A stretch of DNA of 64,000 bases from Hydra vulgaris (GCF_038396675.1 NC_088920.1:27477001-27541000), one strand, 5' to 3'; positions 52,954 to 63,690 are shown, counted from the stretch's first letter. Notes: generated by a model not told the origin, from the letters alone. Program-made: numbers and translations.

Positions 52954-54983
52954 GGAACATGTGATACAAGTAGGCGAGGATGAAATGTCATTATCACGGT
53001 TATTTTCAAATTTTCGATCGAGATGGAGAGCAGCAGGAAGATGGGAAGATTTTTTTTTGAAAAAAAATGAAGAGTGGTTGAAGGGCACCGTACAATTTTT
53101 AAAATTATCCAATACTGAATGCACAACAACTGAGAAGATTGTGAAGAGTGATAATAAAAAAGGAACATGTGGGCGACCTTCGCAATCCTTTGCTTCATCT
53201 AGTGAAAGATCAAAGAGGCGAAAGACTCAAAAAGTACGTTCTACTTTTTCTACAGAAGAATTGGCATATGCTGCTCAAATGAGTTTAAGAACTTCTGGTC
53301 AAGTACATGCTGCTCAAGTTGTTAAAGATGTCACATTAACAACCCCAACAAGAGCCTCAAAATATATATCCGCTGTTAGTTCACAAAATGAAGTACCTTT
53401 AACCCCAGATGAAGCACTTTCTTTAATGATTGAGAAAGGAGAATCAAAGCACTCTTATCAACTATCAAGAAATGTAGCTAGAGCACATAAATGCAAATTA
53501 TATCCATCATACCTTGAAGTAGAAAAAGAAAAAAAACGTTGTTATCCATCAGTTGTGTACACAACTGTTAGTGAGTCGTGCGCACAGATTGAACTACAGG
53601 CATTACTTGATCATACCACATCTAGAATTATACAACTTCAGGCTGATGTCATTGATACTCTAAATCCGGAAATTCTGCAAAAATTAGTACTTTACTGTAA
53701 ATGGGGATGTGATGGAAGCAGCGGTCAAAGTGTTTATAAACAAAAACTTACTGAGACTGGAAAATCTGATGAAAGCATTTTTTATACTTCTCTTGTACCT
53801 TTACAATTAATACACAACAACCACGAGATGGGTGAAGCAACTATTGTGTGGAAAAATTCTAGACCATCATCTCCGCGATTCTGCAGACCAATACGACTGC
53901 AGTTTGTACATGAAGATGTACAGTCAACATTGAAAAAAGGTACCGACATTGAACTGCAGATTGAGGGTCTTGCACCATATGCTAATGAACCAAAATGAAA
54001 AATCCATTTCAGTAACTTATTGTATGTCATTTATAATGATAGACGGTAAAGTCTGTAATGCAGTAACTGGTACCACTTCTACACAACGCTGCTTCCTGTA
54101 CAAAGCTTCCTCTAAAGAATTTAATGACATCAACAACATTATAAAAATGGACATTACAACAGATAATTTAAGATTAGGCGTATCTACATTGCATGCATGG
54201 ATTCGTTTTTTCGAGTGCTGTTTGCATCTGTCGTATAAGCTAACAACTGAAAAGTGGCAAGCTCGTCGAAAGGAAGATAAAAAGAATGTGAAAATACGTA
54301 AGGAAGAAATACAGACTCAATTTAGGATAAAACTGGGGCTTATCGTTGATCGACCAAAGCCAGGATATGGAAACTCTAACGATGGAAATACAGCGCGCCG
54401 CTTTTTTCAAAATGCTGCTATATCTGCTAAAATAAAAGGAGTCGATGAAAAATTAATTCACCGATTTTATGTTATTTTGCAGGTAATTTCGAGCGGGTTT
54501 GATATAGATGATAAAAAATTCAAAGACTATTGTGTAAATACCGCCCATTTATTTGTTGCTTTATATCTGTGGTATTACATGCCTACATCTGTACATAAAT
54601 TGCTGATCCATGGAGCAGAAATTGTAAAGTATGTCCTTTTACCGATTGGACAACTTTCTGAAGATGCCCAATAGTCACGCAATAAGGACATTAAAAACTT
54701 CAGATTACATCATTCAAGAAAATGCTCAAGAGAATCGAATATGAGAAACATTTTTAATAGGCTCTTATTAACATCAGATCCATTTCGCTCGAGCATCAGG
54801 AAATTGCCCCAGAGACCGGTAAAATCTCTACATCAAGAAGCTATACAATTGTTAAAACAACCTGAAGTCACCAGACAAGAGACAAGGAACGATTTCGATT
54901 TAGATACAAGTGGTTCAACATCAGATTCCAAATCGAATGATTCGAACATTGATGAATATGACATACTTGATTTTTGTTACTAG
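52874..54983 (+). pseudogene. Transib (RAG1-core-like) transposase, broken
   Basis: Three frame pieces form one protein of about 700 codons. Cut-and-paste transposase; by family it nicks next to CAC and forms hairpins. Correspondence with mouse RAG1: Asp600 in KWGCDGSSGQ (53711-13); Asp708 in MIDGKVCN (54042-44), 16 residues before a Cys (RAG1: 19 before Cys727); zinc His pair in VHKLLIHGAEI (54594-96, 54609-11), same spacing as His937/His942; the Asn-rich GNSNDGNTARRFF block. The second zinc Cys is Tyr (54099-54101). The Glu962 position, before SRNK, is a TAG stop (54672-74). A one-base frameshift near 53985-53995 separates pieces one and two. The remaining tail (RNIFNRLLLTSDPFRSS) stays in frame after the TAG. 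Non-functional as it stands. Confidence 0.88.
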
Positions 54984-55295
54984 GATTAAAGAAACAATTT
55001 TTTTACATATATGTGAGTTAATCTTTTACCAATTTAAAAAAAATAAATAAAATTAAAATTACAAATTTCTGTTTTTTTATTAATAGTATAAATTTGAAAA
55101 TAGTTTTGCAATGTTTTTGCTCTAATTTAACTCCTGAATCATTAGCAATGACCTTGAAAACCAAACTACATGAGATTTTATATTTTCAACGTATGAACAG
55201 TTTTGGCCGCCATATTGGAGCCGCCATTCTGAACTTTTTAAATCTGATTTGAGATTCCTAATCAGCGACCTCGAAAACCCATATGTAGGTTATTT

Positions 55296-55335
55296 GGGAA
55301 TTTTGGCCACAAAATCAGGATTTCGTCCAACTGTG
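55296..55335 (-). repeat. Transib right terminal repeat, RSS-like
   Basis: Read inward on the minus strand: CACAGTT, 22 bp (GGACGAAATCCTGATTTTGT GG), then CCAAAATTC. Same layout as the left end. Confidence 0.85.
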
Positions 55336-55340
55336 CGACA
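55336..55340. repeat. Target-site duplication of Transib, right
   Basis: CGACA, identical to 52007-52011. Confidence 0.92.
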
Positions 55341-55419
55341 TTCTGATAAAACCGCACAGTTAAGAAAATATTAAAATTTCTAAATTTTAATTTTTTTTTA
55401 TTACTTTTTTAAACACAAC

Positions 55420-57478
55420 TTATATTTGGGAAACTATATAAAAGTTTTTACATCTTTTGCAAGAAAAAAAATTAGTTCCAACAACATATTTCTTTGGTAA
55501 ACATGTTTCTTTGCTCAACCATTCCCGACACATCGAATTTTCGCATTGCAACATTTCTATGTGTAACTGTACTCTACACTTTTTACATTTTGCAACTTTT
55601 AATCGTTTGGCTGCTGGTACTTGTTCTTCATTTCTATTTTGCTGAGGTTGCTCAGCATTTTTTATGCTCAGGCATTTGAGTACTTGGCATAGAGAGTCTA
55701 CGCTTTGCGTTAAGTTTAGCAACTTTCACGGCTTCCTTTTTTGCTTTTTCTTTATTTTTTTGTTTGAGGAACTCGATCATATTTTCTTCAGTAATACATT
55801 TTCCGCCAAGTTTTGACATGTTACACTGCATCGATATCTTTACATGCGATTGATTTCTTGCTTGAAAAAACTGCTTCAATTCTATCTCGATACTGTTTTT
55901 GCAACACTCTACATATGCTTGATACCTATCAAAACTTTTTATTTTTAGGTTATTTAGGTCCCAGAAGTCCTTTCGGTCTTATCACGGAGCACCGCAGAAG
56001 AGGATTTAACTAGAAGTTCATGCCTCTTTCCTTACCAATGTCGCTTATTGAACTAGAGCTGGCGTCGGACCTCTGGGCCTCGGACCTCTGGGTTCTGAGT
56101 CAGAACTCTAACCACTGCGCCACGGCTGCTCAAAACTTGAAGCTGGTGTAGTTGAGAAAGATGGTAATTGGTGTGTAGTTGGAGCAGGTGATGCGGCGGC
56201 TGTTGAAGATGATGAAGCTGTATCTAAGCAAGATGGTTTAGGTGCTGTGGAGGTTGCTAAAGTTGGTGAAGATAGATTAAACGTTTGTGTGATTGCTAAC
56301 GCCTTATGATTTATGTTGTTTTTATTAAGTGGAAATATACCATTGTACTAGAAACTTGCGATTCCATGCAAGCGTGTAAAACAGTTACCACTCTCGTATA
56401 GCAATTTGAGCAACGGTGGAAAATTTTGTTTATCTAAATTCTTACATTTTGAGTCTTTGTAATACTTTGTAAGAATTTTTTTCCATGCTTGTTTGACATG
56501 ACAATAGACACATCTCTCCAATGGTTGTAGAATATGTGAAGAATGCTCTGGTAAACAAATCAAGATTATATTGTGTTTTTTGCACAGCAATACAGCTTCC
56601 AAAGCTTTGTGAGTTGTATGCCCATCTAATACTAAAATATGAATACCACCAATTTGCTCAGTTTCGGGCATAAATACTTCTTTCAGCCATTCAATAAGTA
56701 CGATATGTTCGTGCTCCATCCAACCTGATTTTGAAATTGAATATTTGGTGCCAACGGGACCACTTCTTGCCCAGTTAGGACAAAAGCTTCTTTTGGTTTT
56801 GTATATTACAAATGGGAGTGCAAAATGCCCATCTGCTTTCCAGCAATTGTATACAGTATAATGAATTTTTTCATTGTTGCCAGTAAGTTTATACGCACGT
56901 CTTGTCCCTTTTCGACACACTACGGTTGCTTTGCCTTGATCACCCGAAAAACCTGTTTCATCACAATTCCAAATATGCGAACCAGAAGTTATACTAGTCT
57001 GGTAATATTGCTTGGCGACGCATTCAAAATAACAATCAATTATTTCTGGCGTACAAGAAGCGGCTCTTTTAGATGCTAATTTATCCGCTTTTCTTGTTGA
57101 AATTTCTTTTGACCATCGTTTCATCAAGGCATAAAACCAGTCTTTACCAGACTTGCCATTTTTGAATAAGTGCAATTAATCTTTGCGTTTAAGGTAGCCT
57201 CATACAAATTCTAGGATTTCATTTCGGATTAAACCATAACCCCAGCCAGCAAGTAATTGGAACGCATGCACCATCAATCTTACTGTTTCATTTGAGAGTA
57301 CCGTTGTTGTACCTGAGCCATGGAAGCCTTTGTTGTTGTTATTTTTGCGATCTTTGAGCGTTGAGACTAGAACGCCATGTTTGAATGCAGCTTTTCTCAG
57401 TGATATTTTATTTTCTTTCATAGTTAATGCAGCTAGTATATCATCTTCATTGTATGCTTTTGTTTTTTTAGTTGACAT
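55420..57478 (-). pseudogene. Transposon B transposase with C-terminal zinc finger, broken
   Basis: Start at 57478 (STKKTKAYNEDDILAALTMK). HTH of psq type (SLRKAAFKHGVLVSTLKDRK), then WFYALMKRWSKEIS, then the DDE_1 core: WNCDETGFSGDQG (Asp 56962-60), LVLDGHTTH (Asp 56626-24), and LQPLERCVYCHVK (56518-16), where the third acid is Glu instead of the usual Asp, 36 codons after the second. Then GIFPLNKNNI, a Ser/Thr/Ala/Pro-rich linker, a lysine-rich segment, and a PHD-like cysteine cluster (CKKC, C-8-C, W, C, FFSCKRC). Lesions: stops TGA 57202-00, TAA 57178-76 and TAG 56350-48, a SINE at 55938-56129, and a frameshift between 55652 and 55722. Dead copy, but domain order is clear. Confidence 0.85.
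55938..56129 (-). mobile_element. tRNA-derived SINE, family b, with target duplication
   Basis: From 56129 downward: GCAGCCGTGGCGCAGTGGTT AGAG (A box), then CAGAGGTCCGACGCC (B box region). A short duplication (CAGAGGTCCGA repeated) sits inside the head. An A-rich tail ends it. TCAAAACTT flanks both sides (55929-37, 56130-38), as made by LINE machinery. It interrupts the transposon B transposase. Confidence 0.92.
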
Positions 57479-58049
57479 GTTAAAGTGAGTGAGTTAAATT
57501 GAATTGAGTGAGTGATGATTATATTGAGAAATAATATGATAATTGGTTTTTAATGAGTAAGTGTTTATTAAATTAACAAGTAACATTATACTTCATTCAT
57601 AATTAAACCGGAATTAACATTAATTTAATTAGATAAATATAGGCGCTTAGCCACTTGCTAAAAACTAAACCAAGTAATTAAACGAGTTTTATCAGTTTTT
57701 TTTACTCTTTTAATTTTTTACTTAACTTTTTGTTCTAGCTGCATAAAAATTTTACTATCGAAATTAAAATTAAATTTCCAACAAGATAGTGTTAAAATTA
57801 TTTTTTTATCAGTTTCGGTTCAAGCGCTACTTTATACTAAAAATTTTTGACTCCCTGTTAAAGTTGTATAAAAAAAGAAAAAAATGGAGTTGAATCGGCA
57901 TATCATTTTATCAATTCGAATAGAGGAGAGAGTTCTGTATTTGAATCTATTTTCATTTTTTTCATAACCATATCCGTTTAGTTTTTATTTGATAATTTCG
58001 ATCAGTGTGTGGAATGATATGGTGTGCGGTTTGACCCGGTTTTACTCTA

Positions 58050-58540
58050 TATCTCCCTAAATTGAATGAAACACGTTATAAAAAGTGTCAATAAGCAATT
58101 TAAAAACAATGAATTACTTTTTTTAAACCTCCTTAGGGTTATAATACTTTCCAGATATTTAATTAAAGAATAAACATTTCGTCCAAAGAACCTAAAACTT
58201 TGTCATAGTTAGCTCTATCAAATCCACAACCATTATAGCCGTGCCTGATAAACAATCAAAAAATGGATCTTCCATTATTATTATTGTATCTGTATAACTG
58301 TATAATTTTAGATTATGAATATTTATAGAAATGAATATTTATTACATTAAATAGAATGTCTAAAAGAGTCAAAATAGACTTTATTTTGACAAACACCCAC
58401 AGCTATATAAGTAAACTACCTACGATACGTATTATTAGATACGTGCTGTTGTGCCATAGTTCATAAAAAATAGTTTATTTTTACGGTTAGAAGACAAAAC
58501 ATGTTTCTTTTTCATGCTTCTAGTCTCTTTTAAAAAAATG
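58050..58540. other. AT-rich spacer, no supported gene
   Basis: Nothing recognised between transposon B and the next inverted-repeat element. Confidence 0.45.
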
Positions 58541-60093
58541 CCCAGTTGAACAATAAACAGTTTTGGTCCTTTAAAATGTTCTCCCGAACAGTTCTTTGTA
58601 GCCGTTGTCGGGAAGTTTAAAAAAACTACGTCAATGTTGAAGAATGTTGATTCAAGGTTATATCTAATTAATTTGTATAAACTTATATCTAATTAAATTG
58701 ATTAGATCTAGAGTAGCTTTTGTTTTTCTTTTTCATCATTAAACTCCAGTCTCCAGTATAAAAGCTCCAAAACATTTGTTCAATAAATTAAAGCTGAGAT
58801 CAGTTGTATAACAGACAACAAGTTTTCGTACACTAAAAAGGATCTCAAAAACATTCATTTTGGGGATATGCACATGAAAAATAAACAAAGAATTCAATCC
58901 ATGTGTTCTTTTTGTTCATGATCTGGTTCAGCAGTTTTTTAGATTGCACAGAAAAGATTGTACCTTCCACATTACTAATTTTATTGTAACGTCTATTGCG
59001 TGCTCTTGGACAGCTTTTATTGTAAATATATTTGTTGCAACCAAACAAATGACTTTTGTTTTATAATGTTCAAAATTGGAGCAACTTGCTGCACGTTAAG
59101 CTGTAGAAAGTTGTTCAGTTTTTTGACTATACCCAAATCGATCTTAACGAATTTGGGTATAGTCAAATTCGTTAAGATCGATTGTTTGGTCAAAAGTTCA
59201 AAAGCCTCTGCTTTTGTTTTATGAGAAAATTATGACCATACAAAACTTGTAACCCCTTGTAATATGGTTCAAACTTTATATAGTCATAATTTTTGAACGC
59301 TAATAGATTATTGTATGAAATTTAAGATTTATCAATAAATATAAATTTAGTTGAGAATAATCAAAAAATATTTTATTTACTTGTCGCTTTCTCATTTAGG
59401 GCAGTTGTTGCCAAATTTTAGGGTTTTTTTTATTTCTAGGTTCAAACTATCGTTTTTTTTACAACGCATCTTTATTTGACATAGGTATAAACAAATATTT
59501 GGAGTTTGGTTTATGTCTGGAAGTTAACTCAAACATCAAAAAATGCTGCATCCGCCCCTGTTACTATTACGCTTTCTTTTAGAGATGATCATGTTACCTG
59601 TTAATTTCACAACTTTCTTAGCTATCAAGTAAATGAATTCTTCACAAGTGTTTTGGATAGGTACAAGGTACGAGGTCTCTTTCCTTTGTTGTCAAAAATA
59701 ATCAAGTGTTGAGCAAAAAATGGATCAAACTTTGCTTATAGCTCGATCTAGGAAAGTTTCCAACTTGCATTAATCTTAATTTTTTAAAAAGCATTATTAC
59801 ATGGTTGTTCAATTAAAGTATTTATAATATTATTCTAATTTTATGTGAGTTTTCAATATAATACAAACCTAGACGAGAGATTGATAACTTCAATTGTTTA
59901 GACAGTACTTACAATGTTGGGAACATTAAATTACCTGGTTGCAGAAGAAGAAGTTTATTATAGCTAATGTATAGCTGACGTCATGACGACATTCTTCAAC
60001 ATCGGCGTAGTCGTTTCAGACTTCATGACTACGGCTACAAAGACTGTTTAGGAGAGTGTTTAAAAAGACCAAAGTGCTTATCGTTCAACTGGA
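58541..60093. mobile_element. 1.55-kb non-autonomous element with about 100-bp inverted repeats
   Basis: The left arm CCCAGTTGAACAATAAACAG, TTCTTTGTAGCCGTTGTCGG and CAATGTTGAAGAATGTTG is mirrored on the right (CATTCTTCAACATCGGCGTA, CTACGGCTACAAAGACTGTT, TTATCGTTCAACTGG). No transposase frame; the longest frames (58845-59048, 59000-59224) are unrecognised. Superfamily unknown. Confidence 0.65.
59125..59180. repeat. Two interleaved perfect inverted repeats
   Basis: GACTATACCCAAAT (59125-38) pairs with 59151-64, and CGATCTTAACGAATTT (59139-54) pairs with AAATTCGTTAAGATCG (59165-80). The order is A, B, A', B'. Confidence 0.92.
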
Positions 60094-60261
60094 CTGCGCT
60101 AAGAGTTTTTTTTTTAACTCAAACATTTTAAAAAGAATAAGAGACTGGTATTAAAAGCATAAAAATTTAAAGAATCTATTAGCAATAATTATGCCAATAA
60201 TTAAATAAATTATGCCAACAATTAAATAAATTTAAATATAAACTAGTAGTTTAATGTGCTG

Positions 60262-60340
60262 TTTCTCAGGACCAAAAAAATGTTAGGTAGTTTAAAACCA
60301 CCTAAAATTTTTTTGATCCTGAGAAACAGGACATTAAGAA
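60262..60340. repeat. Near-perfect palindrome, about 35-nt arms
   Basis: TGCTGTTTCTCAGGACCAAA AAAATGTTAGGT is mirrored by ACCTAAAATTTTTTTGATCC TGAGAAACAGGACA, with a few mismatches. Confidence 0.8.
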
Positions 60341-60454
60341 TTTATTTAAAATAAATAATACATTTTTAAACAAATATATAAACACAAGAGCGCCAACCGC
60401 AACTGAATTTTAATAACAAAACTAAGTTTGTGTTTTAATAACTAGGGATGGCAC

Positions 60455-60550
60455 TTTTACTTATTTTGATGTAAAAACGCGAATTACTTTTACGCGTAAA
60501 TTACTTTACATAACTCATATAAAAATATATAATTTACTTACTTTTAAAAG
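60455..60550. repeat. TTACTTTTA-rich tract, left of transposon C
   Basis: Repeated words such as ATTACTTTTACGCGTAAATT and TTTACTTACTTTTAAAAG. The same word composition resumes at 63196, so transposon C split one larger tract. Confidence 0.6.
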
Positions 60551-60552
60551 TA

Positions 60553-63193
60553 GGGGCCCTTAAGGTGAGATGGGCCCCTTTCAAATCTCTTGCTTGGACA
60601 ATAATTGTTATAAATTTAACTGTACTTTTGAAATTTTTTTGAGCTAAATATTTTTTACTATAATCGTAAAAAACACTTATGTTTATATATCTCTATATAT
60701 TGTAATTATATTAAATATAATTATAATATATAGAGAGTTATATATAGTTACAAAAAAGTTTTAATGTAAAATGTACACCCTTTTATAGTTTCATTGAATT
60801 GGACTGATTTTATAAGCTTTTTTTCTATCAATTCCTCTTGTTTTAGATATGGAGAAATATGTTAGAAAAACAAAAAGGCAGTGTTGGAGTGAGAGGTCTA
60901 TGTCATCAGCTATTGAGGCTGTAAGAAAGAAAGAAATGGGATTAAAAAAAGCATGCAAGCAGTTCAATGTACCATGGAGTACTTTGCAAAGAAGGTGTAG
61001 ACTTAATTTGAACTTTGTACAAGCCTCGTTGAAATCACTTGGATCAGTAAAATGTGTGTTTTCTATTGAAATGGAAAATGAACTGGTGACTCATATCAAG
61101 CAAATGGAAGCTATGCTTTTTGGTTTAACACCTCAAGTTTTGGGTAAAGTTGCCTACCAGTTTGCTAAACTTAACAATCTTCATAAAAGGTTCAGTTCAA
61201 AAAGTGAACAAGCTGGTGCTAATTGGTTTCATAGATTTTTGATTCGACACCCTCAATTATCTGTAAGAACACCCGAGCCAACTTCTGCAGCAAGAGCACA
61301 GGGCTTTAATCAAGCCAGTGTCGGAAAGTTTTTTGATTTATTGCAAGCATTGCAGGAAAAGCATCACTTTTTTCCAGATCGTGTTTATAATGTTGATGAA
61401 ACAAGCATTACTACTGTTCCAAATAAGCCATCAAAAGTGGTTGCTATTCGTGGAAAGAAACAGGTTGGATGCCTAACTTCTGCTGAGCATGGGCAGTTGG
61501 TTACAGTGGAAATCTGCATGAGTGCCTCAGTCAATTTTGTGCCACCTCTTTTTGTTTTTCCAAGAGTTCACATGAAATCTGAACTAATGGATGCTGCACC
61601 GCCCAGTTCAATTGCTGTTTGTCACCCATCAGGTTGGATGCAAAGTGATATATTTGTTACTTGGTTCATGCACTTTGTAAAGCATGCTAACCAAACAGAG
61701 CATGAACCTGTTTTGCTAATATTAGATGGGCATAAAACTAATACTTCAAATCTAAAAGTAATTAATCTAACTCGTCAAAATAACGTTGTTTTATTGTCTT
61801 CCACCACATTGTAGCTATAGACTTCAACCTTTAGATGTAGCTTTTATGAAGCCTTTAATGACTTATTATGCACAAGAGGTTGAAAATTGGCTGAGAAATC
61901 ATCCTGGACGATTTGTAACAACTTATCAAATAGCCAAACTGTTTAAAAATAGCTATTTGCGAGCAGCATCTGCTATCACTGCTGTTAATGGTTTTGTTAA
62001 GACTGGCATTTTCCCGATAAATCGAAATGTTTTTACAGACAATGATTTTGCCTCAGCACTTTCAACTGATATTTCTCTGCAGCTGCTCAATAAAAAAATA
62101 ACGTTAGAAGATGTTTCTGGTCAAACATTGATCTCGCCACAGCAGATTCTAGACATTGCTCAAAATGAGGATCTGCTCATTGAGCTTCAGGCCTCAAAAG
62201 TTGTAACGCCAGTTGTTAATCAAGTTCTGACACAAAGTCTCAACTTTTTAGAGCCAGTTGTTCCACCAACAGTATCAAATAAAAACCACTATTTTCCCTT
62301 GACAAAAGTTTCTCCTATTCCAAAGATTATTACTCCTCGAAAAAAAAATCATCAGCACAAGGGTTTACTGCTGTTTTGACAAGCAGTCCATACAAATATG
62401 ATTCGGAAGAAAAGCAAAATATAAAGACAATAAAAATGTTATTAAAAGAAAACCGAAAGTTATTAACAGAAATCAAAAGAGCAAAAGAAAAAAAAAATTA
62501 CGAAAGCCAAAAAAAGACCACACTTCATCAAAGAAACTGATAAAAATAAAAAACCCAATAAAAAAAGCAGTGTTATGTGCTAAAGAATTGAACAATAAAG
62601 ATAACTAATCTTTACCGCTATAAGTAATAAATAAAACTGAGGTTTCATTTTTTTAAATATATTTGAAAAGACCACTTTTAAATTTTGTTGAGCTAAATAT
62701 TGTATTTATGTTTATTGCAATTATAAAAAGCACTTATGTTTATTATGTTTTTTGATATTTTTCAAAATTAAACATATTATCTTTTAATTTGCACAAGATT
62801 AGTTCGAGAGTTGTCACTTCAATTTAGGCACATTGTACATTCTGCCTCAGTTGAGTTTACTCAGAGTCTCAAATTTTAATGTGAACAATGAACAGAAGAT
62901 TATGTACCATCAATAAATTACAGTCAATTTTTGTTTAATAATTAGGTTTTATTCAGAAATTAAATAAGGGGCCCATTTTAGGCTACCTCAAGGGTGAAAC
63001 GGGCCCCTAGCATCTCTTTGTTCAACGGTTATTTCCTAATGAAAGGCATAGCCACACCTTTATTTTTTTGATGTTAAATTGTAGAGCATAGATTGACTTT
63101 CCTGAAAAATACTTTGTTTGTAATTTTCGGTTGGTTATAGATAGCTGATTCTATCATTTTTTGAAAAGGAGCCCGTTTTTGGTCACTCTCCCC
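60553..63193 (+). mobile_element. Tigger/pogo-like DNA transposon C, 2.64 kb
   Basis: Left end GGGGCCCTTAAGGTGAGATG GGCCCC then TTTCAAA. The right end read inward is GGGGAGAGTGACCAAAAACG GGCTCC then TTTTCAAA. TA flanks both (60551-52, 63194-95). The terminal pairs agree at the tip and at GGGC(C/T)CC, but diverge between. A further internal copy of the end (GGGGCCCATTTTAGGCTACC ... ACGGGCCCCTA) lies at 62968-63018. Confidence 0.8.
60849..62600 (+). pseudogene. Transposon C transposase (Tigger/pogo-like), two frameshifts
   Basis: Start ATG 60849. Psq-type HTH (LKKACKQFNVPWSTLQRRCR), CENP-B-like second part (WFHRFLIRHPQLSVRTPEPT), then the DDE_1 core: YNVDETSIT (Asp 61395-97), LILDGHKTN (Asp 61725-27), LQPLDVAFMKPL (Asp 61834-36). 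The last two are 109 nt apart instead of the 108 expected for DD35D, so one extra base near 61786-61800 breaks the frame. GFVKTGIFPINRNVF follows. A second frameshift in the A run at about 62341-62348 separates the tail, which continues with TSSPYKYDSEEKQN and a lysine-rich stretch. About half as damaged as copies A and B; all three Asp remain. Confidence 0.9.
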
Positions 63194-63195
63194 TA

Positions 63196-63690
63196 ATTCG
63201 TTTTATTTTACATAAATTATATAACGCGTAAAACTTACTTACTTAAGTTTTTAAAATGAGTAAGTGTGACTTGAAAAAGTAATTTACTTTTATAAGTAAA
63301 AGTTATTTACATTTTTACTTTTACTTGTAAATGAAACATACTTTAAATGGTTATGTAAAGTAAACTACTTTAAAAAGTAGTTTTGGTTATAATTATGTAA
63401 AAAATTTACATTGAAATGTAATTTACTTTTTAAATGTAAAAAAAATAATTTATGAAATATACTTACGTAAATATAATATTCAAAAGACATAACACTCACT
63501 TTACAAAGTAAAATAAAACTACATCGTAACAACAAATTACTTTTACGTGTAAAAGTAAGTAGTTAGCAAAAACAGTTTACATAAAAGTAATTTGTAAAAA
63601 ATTATTTACTTTTACAAATAAAAGTAATTTTTTTCTTTGAAATTTTATACTTTACTTGGTAAGTAAGTAAAAAGTAAGTTATATTATTTA
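63196..63690. repeat. TTACTTTTA-rich tract, right of transposon C
   Basis: About 500 bp built from variants of TTACTTTTA, AAAAGTAATTTAC and TTTACGTGTAAAAGTAAG in both orientations, with no fixed period. Possibly the interior of an old repeat-rich element. Confidence 0.6.

Larger units (their letters stand above)
52012..55335 (+). mobile_element. Transib DNA transposon, 3324 bp, RAG1-related
   Basis: Inverted ends of about 38 bp differ at only four or so positions, start with CACAGTG/CACAGTT, and are flanked by CGACA. One transposase gene reads on the plus strand (52874-54983). Kapitonov and Jurka identified Transib as the transposon family related to RAG1, and its ends as related to V(D)J signals; both features are visible here. 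It is inserted into transposon B about 190 bp from B's left end. The copy is disabled (frameshift, stop, N-terminal palindrome). Confidence 0.93.
51817..58047 (-). mobile_element. Tigger/pogo-like DNA transposon B, interrupted (6.23 kb)
   Basis: Ends are GAGTAAAACCGGTCAAACCG on the left and the inverse CGGTTTGACCCGGTTTTACT C on the right, flanked by TA (51815-16, 58048-49). Removing the Transib insertion (3.3 kb) and the SINE leaves about 2.7 kb, normal for a Tigger-like element. The transposase reads on the minus strand. Internal inverted words TGTGCGGTTTTA and TAAAACCGCACA flank the Transib site. Confidence 0.9.

Noticed and set aside
52780-53124. 114-codon minus-strand frame mirroring the Transib N-terminus
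   Set aside because: It arises because the palindrome reads similarly on both strands; the rest is antisense to the transposase.
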